Origin: a bacterium
Lineage (GTDB): Bacteria > Actinomycetota > Acidimicrobiia > Spongiisociales > Spongiisociaceae
DNA: 64,000 nt
NCBI GenBank assembly: GCA_028821575.1
Contig: JAPPFW010000058.1
Coordinates: 100,943 to 164,942, forward strand
Reading direction: 5' to 3'
Shown: positions 17,811 through 26,791 of the stretch, piece after piece
Numbering within the stretch: position 1 is the first letter of the stretch
Layout: each line of letters starts with the position of its first letter
Notes under the pieces: generated by a model
The model's database searches: none
The model's input: the letters and a program-made list of their open reading frames with translations, nothing else
Told to the model about the DNA's origin: nothing
Translations under genes and position numbers: made by a program

Positions 17811-18916
17811 GGGATCAGTTCATCCGCCATGATCACCAAGTTTCGCAGCGCATCGCCGCGGCGGGTCGACTCCAGAGCTTCGTTGATGTGCTCGAACGGG
17901 AAGCGCCCGGTTATCAAGCTGTCAAGCTGCAGGTGGCCGGCACGGTACAGGGCGGCCAATCTGGGAATGTCCTCCGCCGGCCGGCACGTGCCCATCTTCG
18001 AGCCGAGCACCCGCTGGTTGAAGGCCGCTACCGAGCCGGTGTCGAGGCTAGCTGTGACGCCGGTCGGCGGCATGCCCACCAATACGAGGGCCCCCATCCG
18101 GGCCAGCACGCCGAAGCCTGCCTCGACCGCGGTCGCCGAGGAGGTCGCCACGAAGACGTAGTCGGCCATCTCGCCCCGCGTCGTTTCCGACACGGCGGCC
18201 TCCACATCGTCACCCGAACCGATGGTGTGGGTAGCGCCGAACCGTCGCGCCGCCACCTGTTTGCGCGGGTCCGGATCGACCGCGGTGACCGTGGCCGCTT
18301 CGGCGAGGCGGGCTCCCTGAACCACGTTGAGTCCCACCCCGCCACATCCAAGGACCACAACATGCGAGCCCGGCGGGACGCTCGCCGTGTTGAACACGGC
18401 CCCCACGCCGGTCGACACGCCGCAGGACAGCAGCGCGGCCATGTCAAGACCGATGCGGGAGTCGATGCGTACGACCTGAGACCGGTGAGCTACCACCGCC
18501 GTCGCGAAGGCGGCAACCCGGAGCCCCTGCTCCACCTGCATACCCAAGTGGTCGCATATGGGACTGCGCGCATCCGACGGGAAGCTTCCCGCGCAAGCCA
18601 CGGGCTCTCCGCGGACGCAATAGCGGCACGATCCGCAACTGCGCACGAGCGTGACGACCACCCGGTCCCCGACGTCGACACCCGTAACACCCGGACCCAG
18701 CGACTCGACCACTCCTGCTGCTTCGTGGCCGAACACCGCCGGTCTGGCGGACTCCCACTCGCCGTCGATATAGGCAAGATCGCTCCCGCAGATAGCCGCC
18801 GCGGCGACCCGAACCCGGACTTCCCCCAATCCCGGATCGGCGAGGTGTAGGTCTTCCAGATGCAGGAGAGCACCGGGGTCCCGCGATACGGCTGCCCGTA
18901 TGGGGGAGTTGGGCAT
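17807..18916 (-). CDS. Zinc-dependent alcohol dehydrogenase (MDR family)
   Basis: A 369-residue medium-chain dehydrogenase. The catalytic zinc site is suggested by ICGSD, FGHEAAGVV and the Cys in LLSCGVSTG. The structural zinc loop has four Cys (CGSCRYC...VAC), and the nucleotide-binding motif is VLGCGGVGLNVVQ. An acidic residue (AVDPD) after the second Rossmann strand indicates NAD preference. It oxidises a primary or secondary alcohol, probably a catabolic intermediate made by the neighbouring CocE and aminotransferase. Located 47 bases after the aminotransferase stop and overlapping the dehydratase start by four bases. Confidence 0.9.
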   Translation of the reverse strand: MPNSPIRAAVSRDPGALLHLEDLHLADPGLGEVRVRVAAAAICGSDLAYIDGEWESARPAVFGHEAAGVVESLGPGVTGVDVGDRVVVTLVRSCGSCRYCVRGEPVACAGSFPSDARSPICDHLGMQVEQGLRVAAFATAVVAHRSQVVRIDSRIGLDMAALLSCGVSTGVGAVFNTASVPPGSHVVVLGCGGVGLNVVQGARLAEAATVTAVDPDPRKQVAARRFGATHTIGSGDDVEAAVSETTRGEMADYVFVATSSATAVEAGFGVLARMGALVLVGMPPTGVTASLDTGSVAAFNQRVLGSKMGTCRPAEDIPRLAALYRAGHLQLDSLITGRFPFEHINEALESTRRGDALRNLVIMADELIP

Positions 18917-18963
18917 CGTGGAGGTCTATCGGGCGTCGATGAATCCGATCCCGGGCGCTGGGA

Positions 18964-20349
18964 TCACAGCAGACCCTCCGCCCGGAGGTCGGACTCGACC
19001 CGCTCCAGGCCACCGCGGATCACGTCCACTACCCAGTCACCCTGCCCTGCCGTCATCACCAGGGGCGGTGACAGGATGATGTGCTGGCGGAGAGGACGCA
19101 CGATCAGACCCTGGCTGCGGCAGTAGGCCTCAACCCGGCCGGATATCCCGACCTCTGACGGGAATACGGCCTTGGTGTCACGGTCCTGCACTAATTCCAC
19201 CGCTGCCATGAAACCCATGCCTCGCACGTCGCCCACGAGATCCGAGTCGTACAGGTCCCGGAGGCGGGCCTGGAAGCCGGCCCCCACCCTGGTCACATGC
19301 CCGCATATGTCCTCGCGTTCCATGATGTCGAGGTTGGCGAGGCCGGCCGCGCAGCACACCGGGTGGCCGGAGTGGGTGAACCCGTGGGCGTAGATCTGGT
19401 CGGGGTCCTTGGAGGAGCTGATGACATCGTGGATGCGATCTGAGACGAGGGTGGCGGCCAGGGGCTGGTAGGCGGAGCTGATCCCTTTACCCAGGGTGAT
19501 CATGTCGGCTTCCATCCCGAACACCGCCTCGGCGGCCATGAAGTGGCCCAGGCGCCCGAATCCGGTCACCACCTCGTCGGCGATCACGAAGATGTCGTTG
19601 GCCCGGCACACCTCCACCATCCGGGCGTGGTACCCGTCGGGCGGCACGATCACCCCTCCGGCGCCCAGCACCGGCTCCAGGATGAAACAGGCGATGTTGT
19701 CGGCGCCCAGCCGGGTGATGGTCCGCTCCAAGTCGTCCACCAGGTAGTCCACGAAGCGGTCTCCCGCCAGCGCCTCCGGGGCTCGGTAGGTGTACGGCGC
19801 AGCGATCTTGTGTACCACGTCCACCACGTGGAACGTCTCGTGGTAGTTGCCGGAGAAGGTGAGCGAGGCCGCCAGGTAGGTGGACCCGTGGTACGACTGG
19901 TCGACGCTGAGCACGAACCGCTTGCTGTCCCGGCCCTGGAGCCGGAAGTAGTGGTGGGCGGTGCGCACGGCCGTCTCGTTGGCGATCGAGCCCCCCGTGC
20001 TGAAGAAGACCTTGTTGAGACCGTCCGGGGCCAGGTCCGCGATCCGGCCCGCCAGTTCGGCCGACGGCAGGTTGGCGTTCCCGGCGAAGATCTGCCCGTA
20101 GCTCATCCGGGCCGTCTGCTCGGCGATGGCCTCCACCATCTCGGCCCGCCCGTACCCGATGTTCACGCACCACAGGCCGGCGTTGGCATCGAAGAGCCGG
20201 TTCCCCCGGGCGTCCTCCAAATAGCAACCGTCCCCTCCCACGTACATGTCGTTGGCGGTTACCTCGGTGGTGGCCAGCTGGCTGAAAGGGTGGATCACAT
20301 GGGAGCGGTCATGCCCGATCGCCGACTCGTAGTCCTTCTCCCGGCTCAC
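18964..20349 (-). CDS. Class III PLP-dependent aminotransferase (omega-transaminase type)
   Basis: A 461-residue fold-type I enzyme. Seen: FFSTGGSIANETAVRTA for phosphate binding, YHGST, the Asp in IADEVVTGFGR that holds the PLP nitrogen, and the Schiff-base Lys in ITLGKGISSAYQP, with HGFTHSGHPV after it. Family members move amino groups between amines or beta/omega-amino acids and pyruvate or 2-oxoglutarate. The ATG overlaps the stop of the upstream CocE gene by four bases, so an amine released by the esterase/amidase could be its substrate (inference). Normal length for the family. Confidence 0.92.
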   Translation of the reverse strand: MSREKDYESAIGHDRSHVIHPFSQLATTEVTANDMYVGGDGCYLEDARGNRLFDANAGLWCVNIGYGRAEMVEAIAEQTARMSYGQIFAGNANLPSAELAGRIADLAPDGLNKVFFSTGGSIANETAVRTAHHYFRLQGRDSKRFVLSVDQSYHGSTYLAASLTFSGNYHETFHVVDVVHKIAAPYTYRAPEALAGDRFVDYLVDDLERTITRLGADNIACFILEPVLGAGGVIVPPDGYHARMVEVCRANDIFVIADEVVTGFGRLGHFMAAEAVFGMEADMITLGKGISSAYQPLAATLVSDRIHDVISSSKDPDQIYAHGFTHSGHPVCCAAGLANLDIMEREDICGHVTRVGAGFQARLRDLYDSDLVGDVRGMGFMAAVELVQDRDTKAVFPSEVGISGRVEAYCRSQGLIVRPLRQHIILSPPLVMTAGQGDWVVDVIRGGLERVESDLRAEGLL

Positions 20350-22367
20350 AGGAATCCCCTCGGGACCGAGCTGTGCCAGGCTCGGGAGAAGCAGGGCATC
20401 CCGTCGGTGCGGACTTCCAGTGCGGTGACGGCGTGGAAGGCGTCATCGCTCCCTTCCACCCGTCCGGTGCTCCTCACCTCGGTTGTCGCCGCTCCGTGGT
20501 TCACGTCGAAGCGGTAGTCGGCCTCCACCCGCGAGTTCGCCGGGTTGGCCCGGTCGGTGGTGACCCTGAAGTCCACGTGGGTGTAGGTCCGGGCACCGTT
20601 GTCGGTGGTGGCCTCCCCGCCCAACGACACCACCACGGTCACCTCGGTTCCGGCGAGGTCCTCCACCAGGTCCCAGCGCAACGGCTCGGCGGAACCCGGT
20701 AGATCGACCGGGTGAGCCGGGCGGTAGTCGGGGGCCGGCAGGCCGGAGTCGGACCGGCGTACCACCGGGATGGTCACCCGGGAAGGATGATCCGCGTCCA
20801 TGTGGATCGTGTTGGTGGCGTTCTGCGGCAGTGGCCAGAGCAGGGGGAACTCCGAGCTGGAGATCATGATCCCCATCCGATGGCCGGCCTTGAACACGTA
20901 GGAGGCCGCCTCGAGCTCGATGGCAAGCTCGGTTACCTCGCCCGGCACGAGGGGTTCCGGATCGGTCCGCGAGTTCCGCTGGGTCGCGTTCTGGATGATC
21001 CTGGACACCAGCGCCCACGGGCCGTCGGGGTGGACATCGATCAACTTGACCGAGAAGGCGGTGACCTCGGCCGTTGACGACACGTAGAGGGTCGCCTCGG
21101 GGAAGCCGGTCACCTCGACATCCGACTCGAGTGGCTCGCCGAGGAAGACCTCCGATCCGGCAGCCTCCCGACGCTGATCGAGCGGCAGGCCGACTTCGGC
21201 GCCGAACCCGGTTATCAGGCCCATCGTGGACACACCCACCGCCGGGTCGTACTCGTAGGAGGCACTGCCACCCTCGCCGCGCGCCGGGACCTGGTCACCC
21301 AGCCGCCCGCCGGGATGCAGGAACAGAGTCTCGTCCGTCGCCCTTGCGAGCGGCCACTCCGCCTCGGAGCGCCAGTAGCCGTTGGACCCTTCCCGCCGGG
21401 CCCCGGGGCGATCGTAGGCGCGCACCCACATGTTTATGGGCGGCTCCTCGGCGATGCCGGTGTCCTCGCCCTTGAGGTACTGGTCGAACCATCGCACGAT
21501 CTCGTGCAGGTGGTCGACACGCTTCCCGGGAGCTCCGATATCGGGAGCTATGTGCAGGTAAGGACCCATCATCAGCTTCTTGGGTACATCAGCATTGATG
21601 CCCATGTACATGTAGAACGGGTCGGAGACGAAGATGTCGTGCCAGCCGCCGATGATGAACGTCGCAGCCTCGATGTTCCCCAGCCCGTAGCGGACGGACC
21701 CCTCATGCCATACGGGTCCGTCGACCTGGTTGCGCAGCCAAGTCTCGAGCCAGGGCTGGTTGTTGGCGAGGTGCTCCTCCCAGATCTCCAGCCAGGCGCC
21801 CTCGGGATCGGCGGCCGGGGGCGCCCCGGACAGGGCGATCATCATGGCGTTGTAGGCACCCGTCCAGATCGATGTCTGCCACATCCCCCCCTGGTGGCTG
21901 TTCTCGTAGCAGTCCCAGCCGGCGTAGATGGGAGCGATGGCCTTGAGGCTAGGAGGCGCCTGGGCCGCAGTGAGCAGGGCCGAGAAGCCACCGTACGAGA
22001 CCCCGGTCATACCGACTGACCCGGTGCACCACGGCTGGGCGGCCAGCCACTCGACCGCGTCGTAGCCGTCCTCCCACTCCTGGAGACGCAGCATCCGGTC
22101 GCAGACACCCGCCGAGGAACCCGTCCCCCGCACGTCGAGCAGGGCCGTTATGTAGCCGTGCGCGGCGTAGTAGTTGGCGCGGTACACGGTCAGGGTCCGC
22201 AGCATGTCGTCCTTGCGGTACGGGTAGTACTTGATGATCACCGGAGCCGGTTCGTCCGACTCGGGATAGAACAGGTCGGCGGACAGTTCGACACCGTCGC
22301 GCATCGGGATACGGACATTGGGCTTGGTTCTTGCCGGGCCGGGTCGCTCTTCGAGCCAGGTAGTCAT
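20346..22367 (-). CDS. CocE/NonD-family hydrolase with C-terminal extension (paralogue 3)
   Basis: 673 residues. Triad: Ser in GVSYGGF, Asp in GGWHDIF, His in GPYLHIAPD. After the jelly-roll domain there is about 110 extra residues ending in PCFSRAWHSSVPRGFL, shared in outline with the gene at 45178 but absent from paralogues 1 and 2. The start ATG 22367 begins MTTWLEERPG; it has no obvious ribosome site, so the message may be leaderless, which is common in actinobacteria. It heads the minus-strand operon hydrolase > aminotransferase > alcohol dehydrogenase > dehydratase. Cytoplasmic; likely cleaves an ester or amide imported from outside (inference). Confidence 0.9.
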   Translation of the reverse strand: MTTWLEERPGPARTKPNVRIPMRDGVELSADLFYPESDEPAPVIIKYYPYRKDDMLRTLTVYRANYYAAHGYITALLDVRGTGSSAGVCDRMLRLQEWEDGYDAVEWLAAQPWCTGSVGMTGVSYGGFSALLTAAQAPPSLKAIAPIYAGWDCYENSHQGGMWQTSIWTGAYNAMMIALSGAPPAADPEGAWLEIWEEHLANNQPWLETWLRNQVDGPVWHEGSVRYGLGNIEAATFIIGGWHDIFVSDPFYMYMGINADVPKKLMMGPYLHIAPDIGAPGKRVDHLHEIVRWFDQYLKGEDTGIAEEPPINMWVRAYDRPGARREGSNGYWRSEAEWPLARATDETLFLHPGGRLGDQVPARGEGGSASYEYDPAVGVSTMGLITGFGAEVGLPLDQRREAAGSEVFLGEPLESDVEVTGFPEATLYVSSTAEVTAFSVKLIDVHPDGPWALVSRIIQNATQRNSRTDPEPLVPGEVTELAIELEAASYVFKAGHRMGIMISSSEFPLLWPLPQNATNTIHMDADHPSRVTIPVVRRSDSGLPAPDYRPAHPVDLPGSAEPLRWDLVEDLAGTEVTVVVSLGGEATTDNGARTYTHVDFRVTTDRANPANSRVEADYRFDVNHGAATTEVRSTGRVEGSDDAFHAVTALEVRTDGMPCFSRAWHSSVPRGFL

Positions 22368-22492
22368 GGCCCGCACACTACACCGATACCCCGAGCACCG
22401 CCCGTGCCACCCGACCAGCCCCTCGACACGAGGTCTGGGTTGCAGCCGGGCTACCAGGACAGTTCCAGGGGCGAATAGCTTCGGCAGACAGG

Positions 22493-22521
22493 TTGACATG
22501 TGTGAGTAGGTATGATATATT
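22493..22521 (+). promoter_or_regulatory. Near-consensus housekeeping promoter for the NYN gene
   Basis: TTGACA at 22493-22498, a 17-base spacer, and TATATT at 22516-22521. This is the best sigma-70-type promoter in the window. The predicted start near 22528 leaves a leader of about 93 bases containing a hairpin. Confidence 0.75.
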
Positions 22522-22533
22522 AGCGTCAATGTT

Positions 22534-22570
22534 CCCCGCCGTCCAGGTCTTCGGACCTGCACTGGCGGGG
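22534..22570 (+). promoter_or_regulatory. Leader hairpin with TTCG loop, possible attenuator
   Basis: Outer stem CCCCGCC/GGCGGGG (22534-22540 with 22564-22570) and inner stem CAGGTC/GACCTG closed by a TTCG tetraloop, followed by ATTATTTTCT. It lies a few bases after the predicted transcription start of the NYN gene. It resembles an intrinsic terminator within a leader, so read-through may be regulated; a protective 5' hairpin is the alternative. Confidence 0.6.
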
Positions 22571-22620
22571 ATTATTTTCTCCAACCGAGCCACACCGGGT
22601 CCCAACAAGGAGAACAACCG

Positions 22621-23220
22621 ATAGCCGATCGATCCATCCTCTTCCTCGACTATCAGAACGTCTACAAGTCTGCACGCGAGGCCTTCCATCGGCCAACATC
22701 CCCACATTGGGATGGACAGATCGACCCCGTCGGCCTTGGGGAACTGATCGTGGAACGTACGCCCTTCGAACGCCGTCTGCATGGGGTCCGCATATACAGA
22801 GGGATCCAGGACTCCGCGAGGGACCCGCGAGGATACGGCGCAGCCAGACGACAGATGGCCGCATGGTCCCGTTCGGGGATAGTCGAGACCATTACCCGAA
22901 CTCTTCAGTATTCGGCTCATTGGCCCAGCGTCAAGCCAGTCGAAAAGGGCATTGACGTGTCACTGGCCCTTGACTTCGCTCTGATGGCCTATCGGGGTGA
23001 GTACGATGTCGGCATCCTGATGTCCACAGATACGGACCTCGTACCCGCCCTCGAGGCGGTTGCACAACTGGGAAGCGCACGCGTCGAAGTAGCAGCGTGG
23101 TCGAGTCCTGGGAGAAGTCGGAGGCGCCTCACGATCAAGAGGAGGAAACTATGGTGCCACTGGCTCGATGACTCCGAATATCGACGCGTAAGAGACAAGA
23201 GGGACTACACCAGGCAATAG
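22621..23220 (+). CDS. NYN-domain (PIN-like) nuclease with apparent AUA start
   Basis: About 199 residues. The NYN signature is clear: ILFLDYQNVY near residues 6-15 with the first catalytic Asp, then KGIDVSLALDFALMA and GILMSTDTDLVPALEAV with the later acidic residues. NYN domains are PIN-like RNases used in RNA processing and in defence or toxin systems. No ATG, GTG or TTG lies in frame before the first motif. The only well-placed ribosome site, AAGGAG at 22607-22612, sits eight bases before ATA at 22621. The GC content looks lower than in neighbours. It stands alone with its own promoter and leader hairpin. An ATG 129 bases downstream (22750) would remove the catalytic motif. Confidence 0.78.
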   Translation: MADRSILFLDYQNVYKSAREAFHRPTSPHWDGQIDPVGLGELIVERTPFERRLHGVRIYRGIQDSARDPRGYGAARRQMAAWSRSGIVETITRTLQYSAHWPSVKPVEKGIDVSLALDFALMAYRGEYDVGILMSTDTDLVPALEAVAQLGSARVEVAAWSSPGRSRRRLTIKRRKLWCHWLDDSEYRRVRDKRDYTRQ

Positions 23221-23294
23221 TTCACAGTTCTGCTCGACGCCTCCCCGGGCAACACGACTAACGGCCCATCCTCACCTCGGGTCCGGCACCCCGG

Positions 23295-25550
23295 TCATGG
23301 CAGCGGCTCGTCCGAGGCGAATCTCCGGAGCACGTTGGCGGTGATGCGCGACACGTTGTTGTCGTAGTCGTTGTAGGACAGGCCGGCGCTCCACGCGATG
23401 GAGCCGGTGGTGAAGACGGCCCCTCCGTTCGGGTACTCGAAGAACACCATGTCCGCGCGCACCATGTCGTTGGTGGTGCCGGTCTGCTCCGAGTTCATGT
23501 GCATCACCTCCTCGACCACATGATGGAATGTGTCGTCGAAGTCGGTCGCCGTGGCCACGACCAGCGCATGGGCAGGCGTCCCCAGCGCCGGGTCTGCCCG
23601 ATCCATCTCGTAGCCGGCCGCTCCCCAGCCCAGGTTCAACGTGTCGAACCCACCGATCTCCTCGTCGTCACCGATGCCTTCGAAGATGAAGGCGGCCCTC
23701 GGATCGAAGCTGTCGGGAAGGCGCCGGTAGGCGGAGTTGGTACCGGTTCCGCCCTGGGCGGTCATGCCGACCCCGACCAGTCGCTGGGGCGCCCAACCGC
23801 GGAACCTCCACAGGCCACCCGGCTCCCCGGTGGTGCTGTGATGGCTCTCCGCGAAGTCGGTCCGCCACGAACCGGTGCCGTTCCAGCGCCGCACCTCCAT
23901 GACGTGGGGGCGCTCGGGGTCGACCGAGGTGATCCAGTAGAGCCCGTTGCCCCCCAGGTACATGAAGCGACCCCCCGCGTTGAGGTAGGCCTCCAACGCG
24001 ATGAGCATGTCCTCGGTCCAGTACTCGGGATGGGCATCCGACATCACCACGTTGTACCCCGAAAGGATGTCCAACCCGTCGAAGTGGATGTCCTCGTCGG
24101 TGATGACGTCGAACTCGAATCCCTGGCTCTCCATCCAGTCCATCTGGTGCAGATCGGCCGACAGCAGGACCGGGCCACCCAGTCCAGCGCCAATTGTCCG
24201 CTGCTTGTTGTTGGGCCGGAAGTTGACGATCGGCCGGCGGCTCGTCGAGTAGCAGATACCGCCGCCGTCGGTGTGCAGGTCGTAGAGGCCTCCCAGCTTG
24301 TTGTCGACCATGTAGTGCTCGTGCGGGAGGAGCGGGAACTCCACCTCCATCCCCTTGCCCTCGAGGTACTCGACGAGGACCGGGTTGTTGGCCAGGTGCT
24401 CGTTGGCGTATGCCAGGAAGGTATAGGTGCCGAGCAGGAATGCGATCTTCGCGGTCTGCTCCCCGTTCCTCGGGCGCACCGCGAACGGGATGTAGTCCTC
24501 GGCGTCCTCGGTGGTAAGCCGGAAGGCGTACATGGCGCTCCTCAGGTCCTCGGGCACCGTGTACGAGAAGTCGACCTCCCAGCGGGCATCGTCGAGGTCG
24601 TCGTCGTTGAAGCGGATGGCGGCGTACTGGTCCGGGGCGCTCTTGAAATCCATCGTCCCGCCGTCCCAGTTGTGGCCGGTGACGGCTCGCCCGGGCATGT
24701 TGAGGGCCTCGCCATGCAAACCGTTGGGAGAACTGTCTGTCACGGCGGAAGTGGAGAAGTCGCGCCCGAAGTCCCACGCGGCGACCAATGCGGCGTCTCC
24801 TGCCACAGACGACCGGTCGTCTCTGAGAGCCGCAATCTCCTCGGGTGCGAGAGCCCGCCCGAGGATGGTCGGGTTGTCGACCTTGCCGTTATAGAGGCAG
24901 CCCACCGTACCGATGCCGGTGTGCTCGCCGCAGCTGGCCCCACCGATCACCAGGGCGGCCCCGGTCTGGCCGTGCCCCACCGACGCAGTCCCCTCGGATT
25001 CGGCCGCGGTGTCCTGTAGGGGCCAGTGATCCAGCGGAGTCTGCGAGACACGCAGCGAACCGTCGTCGGCGTCGTAGGTACCTGCCGCGAAATACCACTT
25101 GGCGGTCTGCATGGCCACTCCGGTGCTGACCGCATCGACCGTGTCGCCATCACCGATCCGCAGGGAGACGGCGCCGTGCTCGTCCACGAACAGTCCGTAG
25201 CCGACGCCGCCATTGCAGTCCCACTTGGTCACGACGCCTTGGAGGCCCTTGTCCACGGTGGTCGGGTAGATCCAAGCCGAGATCGTGAAGCTCCCGGCGA
25301 GCTGGAGACGAGGGTCGCCGGGGACCGAGACGAAGGACCCGGGATGGAGCTTCTGGACCCGTCCCGGATACTCACCGTTTGTCGCCGAGTCGAGGTCGTA
25401 GATCTTGGAGCCGGGCCCGTCGGGGTTGTCGTCCCCGTGGGCGACACGGACCAACTGGGCCCTGAAACTCGGCGCATGGCAACTCACCATGAAACTTATG
25501 GTCTGTCCGGGCTGGGCGCGTAGCTTGTCGGCGTAGCCAACGATCTCCAT
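23295..25550 (-). CDS. N,N-dimethylformamidase large-subunit-like protein
   Basis: 751 residues, close to the size of the known dimethylformamidase beta subunit. The N-terminal region (residues ~60-235) is a concanavalin/LamG-like domain (SFVSVPGDPRLQLAGSFTIS, then WYFAAGTYD and NGKVDNPTILGRAL). The larger C-terminal part matches the catalytic region: GTYTFLAYANEHL, RRPIVNFRPN, GYNVVMSDAHPEYW, GGRFMYLGGNGLYW. The characterised enzyme uses mononuclear iron held by Tyr and Glu to hydrolyse formamides to formate and amine, and needs a ~15-kDa small subunit. No small-subunit gene is seen nearby. Start ATG 25550 follows GGAGGAAAG. It probably hydrolyses a small amide; dimethylformamide itself is not proven. 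Confidence 0.85.
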   Translation of the reverse strand: MEIVGYADKLRAQPGQTISFMVSCHAPSFRAQLVRVAHGDDNPDGPGSKIYDLDSATNGEYPGRVQKLHPGSFVSVPGDPRLQLAGSFTISAWIYPTTVDKGLQGVVTKWDCNGGVGYGLFVDEHGAVSLRIGDGDTVDAVSTGVAMQTAKWYFAAGTYDADDGSLRVSQTPLDHWPLQDTAAESEGTASVGHGQTGAALVIGGASCGEHTGIGTVGCLYNGKVDNPTILGRALAPEEIAALRDDRSSVAGDAALVAAWDFGRDFSTSAVTDSSPNGLHGEALNMPGRAVTGHNWDGGTMDFKSAPDQYAAIRFNDDDLDDARWEVDFSYTVPEDLRSAMYAFRLTTEDAEDYIPFAVRPRNGEQTAKIAFLLGTYTFLAYANEHLANNPVLVEYLEGKGMEVEFPLLPHEHYMVDNKLGGLYDLHTDGGGICYSTSRRPIVNFRPNNKQRTIGAGLGGPVLLSADLHQMDWMESQGFEFDVITDEDIHFDGLDILSGYNVVMSDAHPEYWTEDMLIALEAYLNAGGRFMYLGGNGLYWITSVDPERPHVMEVRRWNGTGSWRTDFAESHHSTTGEPGGLWRFRGWAPQRLVGVGMTAQGGTGTNSAYRRLPDSFDPRAAFIFEGIGDDEEIGGFDTLNLGWGAAGYEMDRADPALGTPAHALVVATATDFDDTFHHVVEEVMHMNSEQTGTTNDMVRADMVFFEYPNGGAVFTTGSIAWSAGLSYNDYDNNVSRITANVLRRFASDEPLP

Positions 25551-25562
25551 GTCTTTCCTCCC

Positions 25563-25597
25563 GTGGCTTGTGGCTTGTGGCTTGTGGCTTGTGGCTC
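25563..25597. repeat. Heptamer tandem repeat (GTGGCTT)n
   Basis: Four perfect GTGGCTT units and one variant, just upstream of the dimethylformamidase-like gene. Reverse complement of the unit at 6255-6294. Confidence 0.95.
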
Positions 25598-25633
25598 TCT
25601 AACGATTCACGAATCGGCAGTCACCAGCCACCA

Positions 25634-26791
25634 TCAGTTGCCGGTTGCTTCCGGTGGCACATCGACGCCGAGTTCCGAGAGGACCTCAATGGTGTCGGCA
25701 CCCAGGGACCTGCCTGCGAAGCGTACCTCTCCAGGAGACGCCGACAACCTTGGTGCGATTCCCTGCATCTGAACGCCGTCCACCTCGACGATCGCGTTCC
25801 GGTGCTGCACCTGTTCATCGGCGAAGACCTCGGCCATGGTGCACACCGGTGCGATTGCTGCATCAACCTCCCTGAACCGTCGCATCACCTCTCCGCTCGC
25901 GCGAACCGCAATCCAGTCGACCATGAGGGCTTCGAGCTCGTCACGGTTGTTGAAGCGGGCTTGGAAGGTGGCGAAGCGCGGATCTCCCGCAGCGCCAACG
26001 AGTTCCAGTACGCGCTTCGCGACCGCGTCATTCGAACATGACAGGGCTACCCAAGCACCATCGGCGCATTGGTAGGTGCCGCGGGGTACGGTCCAGGGAA
26101 GGCCTGCCCCAAGTCGGGGCTGAAGGTAGCCGAGGTGGGCGAAGGCCGACGGCAGGGGCCCCATGAGTTGGAGGGTCGACTCCAGAAGGCTGAGGTCGAT
26201 GACCTGCCCCTCTCCGGTGTTCTCCGCGTGCCGGAGCGCAACCATGACCGAGAACGCACCTAGCATTCCGGTGACCTCGTCGGTGAGCGGTATCGGAGGG
26301 AGCAGTGGCTGGTCGCCGGGCAGTCCGCTGATGGCGGACAGACCGCTCATCGCTTCGATCAGCGTCGCAAAAGCGGGCCGTGACGCGTAGGGGCCGCTCT
26401 GGCCGAATCCCGTGACCCTGAGGATCACGAGACGGCGGTTGCGCTCGTGGAGCAGGTCCGGAGCGAGGCCCAGTCCTTCGAGCTTCCCCGGTCTCATGTT
26501 CTCCACCAGCACATCCGCGGTGTCGACGAGACGCAACATGGCTTCGCGGCCCTTGGGATGCTTCAGATCGAGAACGATGCTGCGCTTACCCCGGCCCGCC
26601 AGCTTCCAGAAGTAGGAGTCATCGCTGCCGGGTTCGGTCCAACCCAACCTGCGAGTCGCGTCGCCTCCCGGCGCCTCGACCTTTATCACATCGGCTCCGA
26701 AGTCGGCGAGGTGGCGGGCGGCTCCGGGTCCGGCGATGATCGTCGCCATGTCGATCACCCGCACATCGGACAAGGGTCTCTGTTCAGCCAT
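25634..26791 (-). CDS. CaiB/BaiF family (type III) CoA-transferase
   Basis: A 385-residue formyl-CoA-transferase-like protein. N-terminal Rossmann-like elements: VIDMATIIAGPGAARHLADF, VIKVEAPGGDATR, then WKLAGRGKRSIVLDL and the segment carrying the family's catalytic Asp, ADVLVENMRPGKLEGLGL. Such enzymes move CoA between organic acids through an aspartyl-CoA thioester. The start ATG 26791 overlaps the end of the MaoC gene by eight bases, so the two are cotranscribed. Together they suggest activation of an organic acid to a CoA ester and (de)hydration of an enoyl- or hydroxyacyl-CoA. Confidence 0.9.
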   Translation of the reverse strand: MAEQRPLSDVRVIDMATIIAGPGAARHLADFGADVIKVEAPGGDATRRLGWTEPGSDDSYFWKLAGRGKRSIVLDLKHPKGREAMLRLVDTADVLVENMRPGKLEGLGLAPDLLHERNRRLVILRVTGFGQSGPYASRPAFATLIEAMSGLSAISGLPGDQPLLPPIPLTDEVTGMLGAFSVMVALRHAENTGEGQVIDLSLLESTLQLMGPLPSAFAHLGYLQPRLGAGLPWTVPRGTYQCADGAWVALSCSNDAVAKRVLELVGAAGDPRFATFQARFNNRDELEALMVDWIAVRASGEVMRRFREVDAAIAPVCTMAEVFADEQVQHRNAIVEVDGVQMQGIAPRLSASPGEVRFAGRSLGADTIEVLSELGVDVPPEATGN

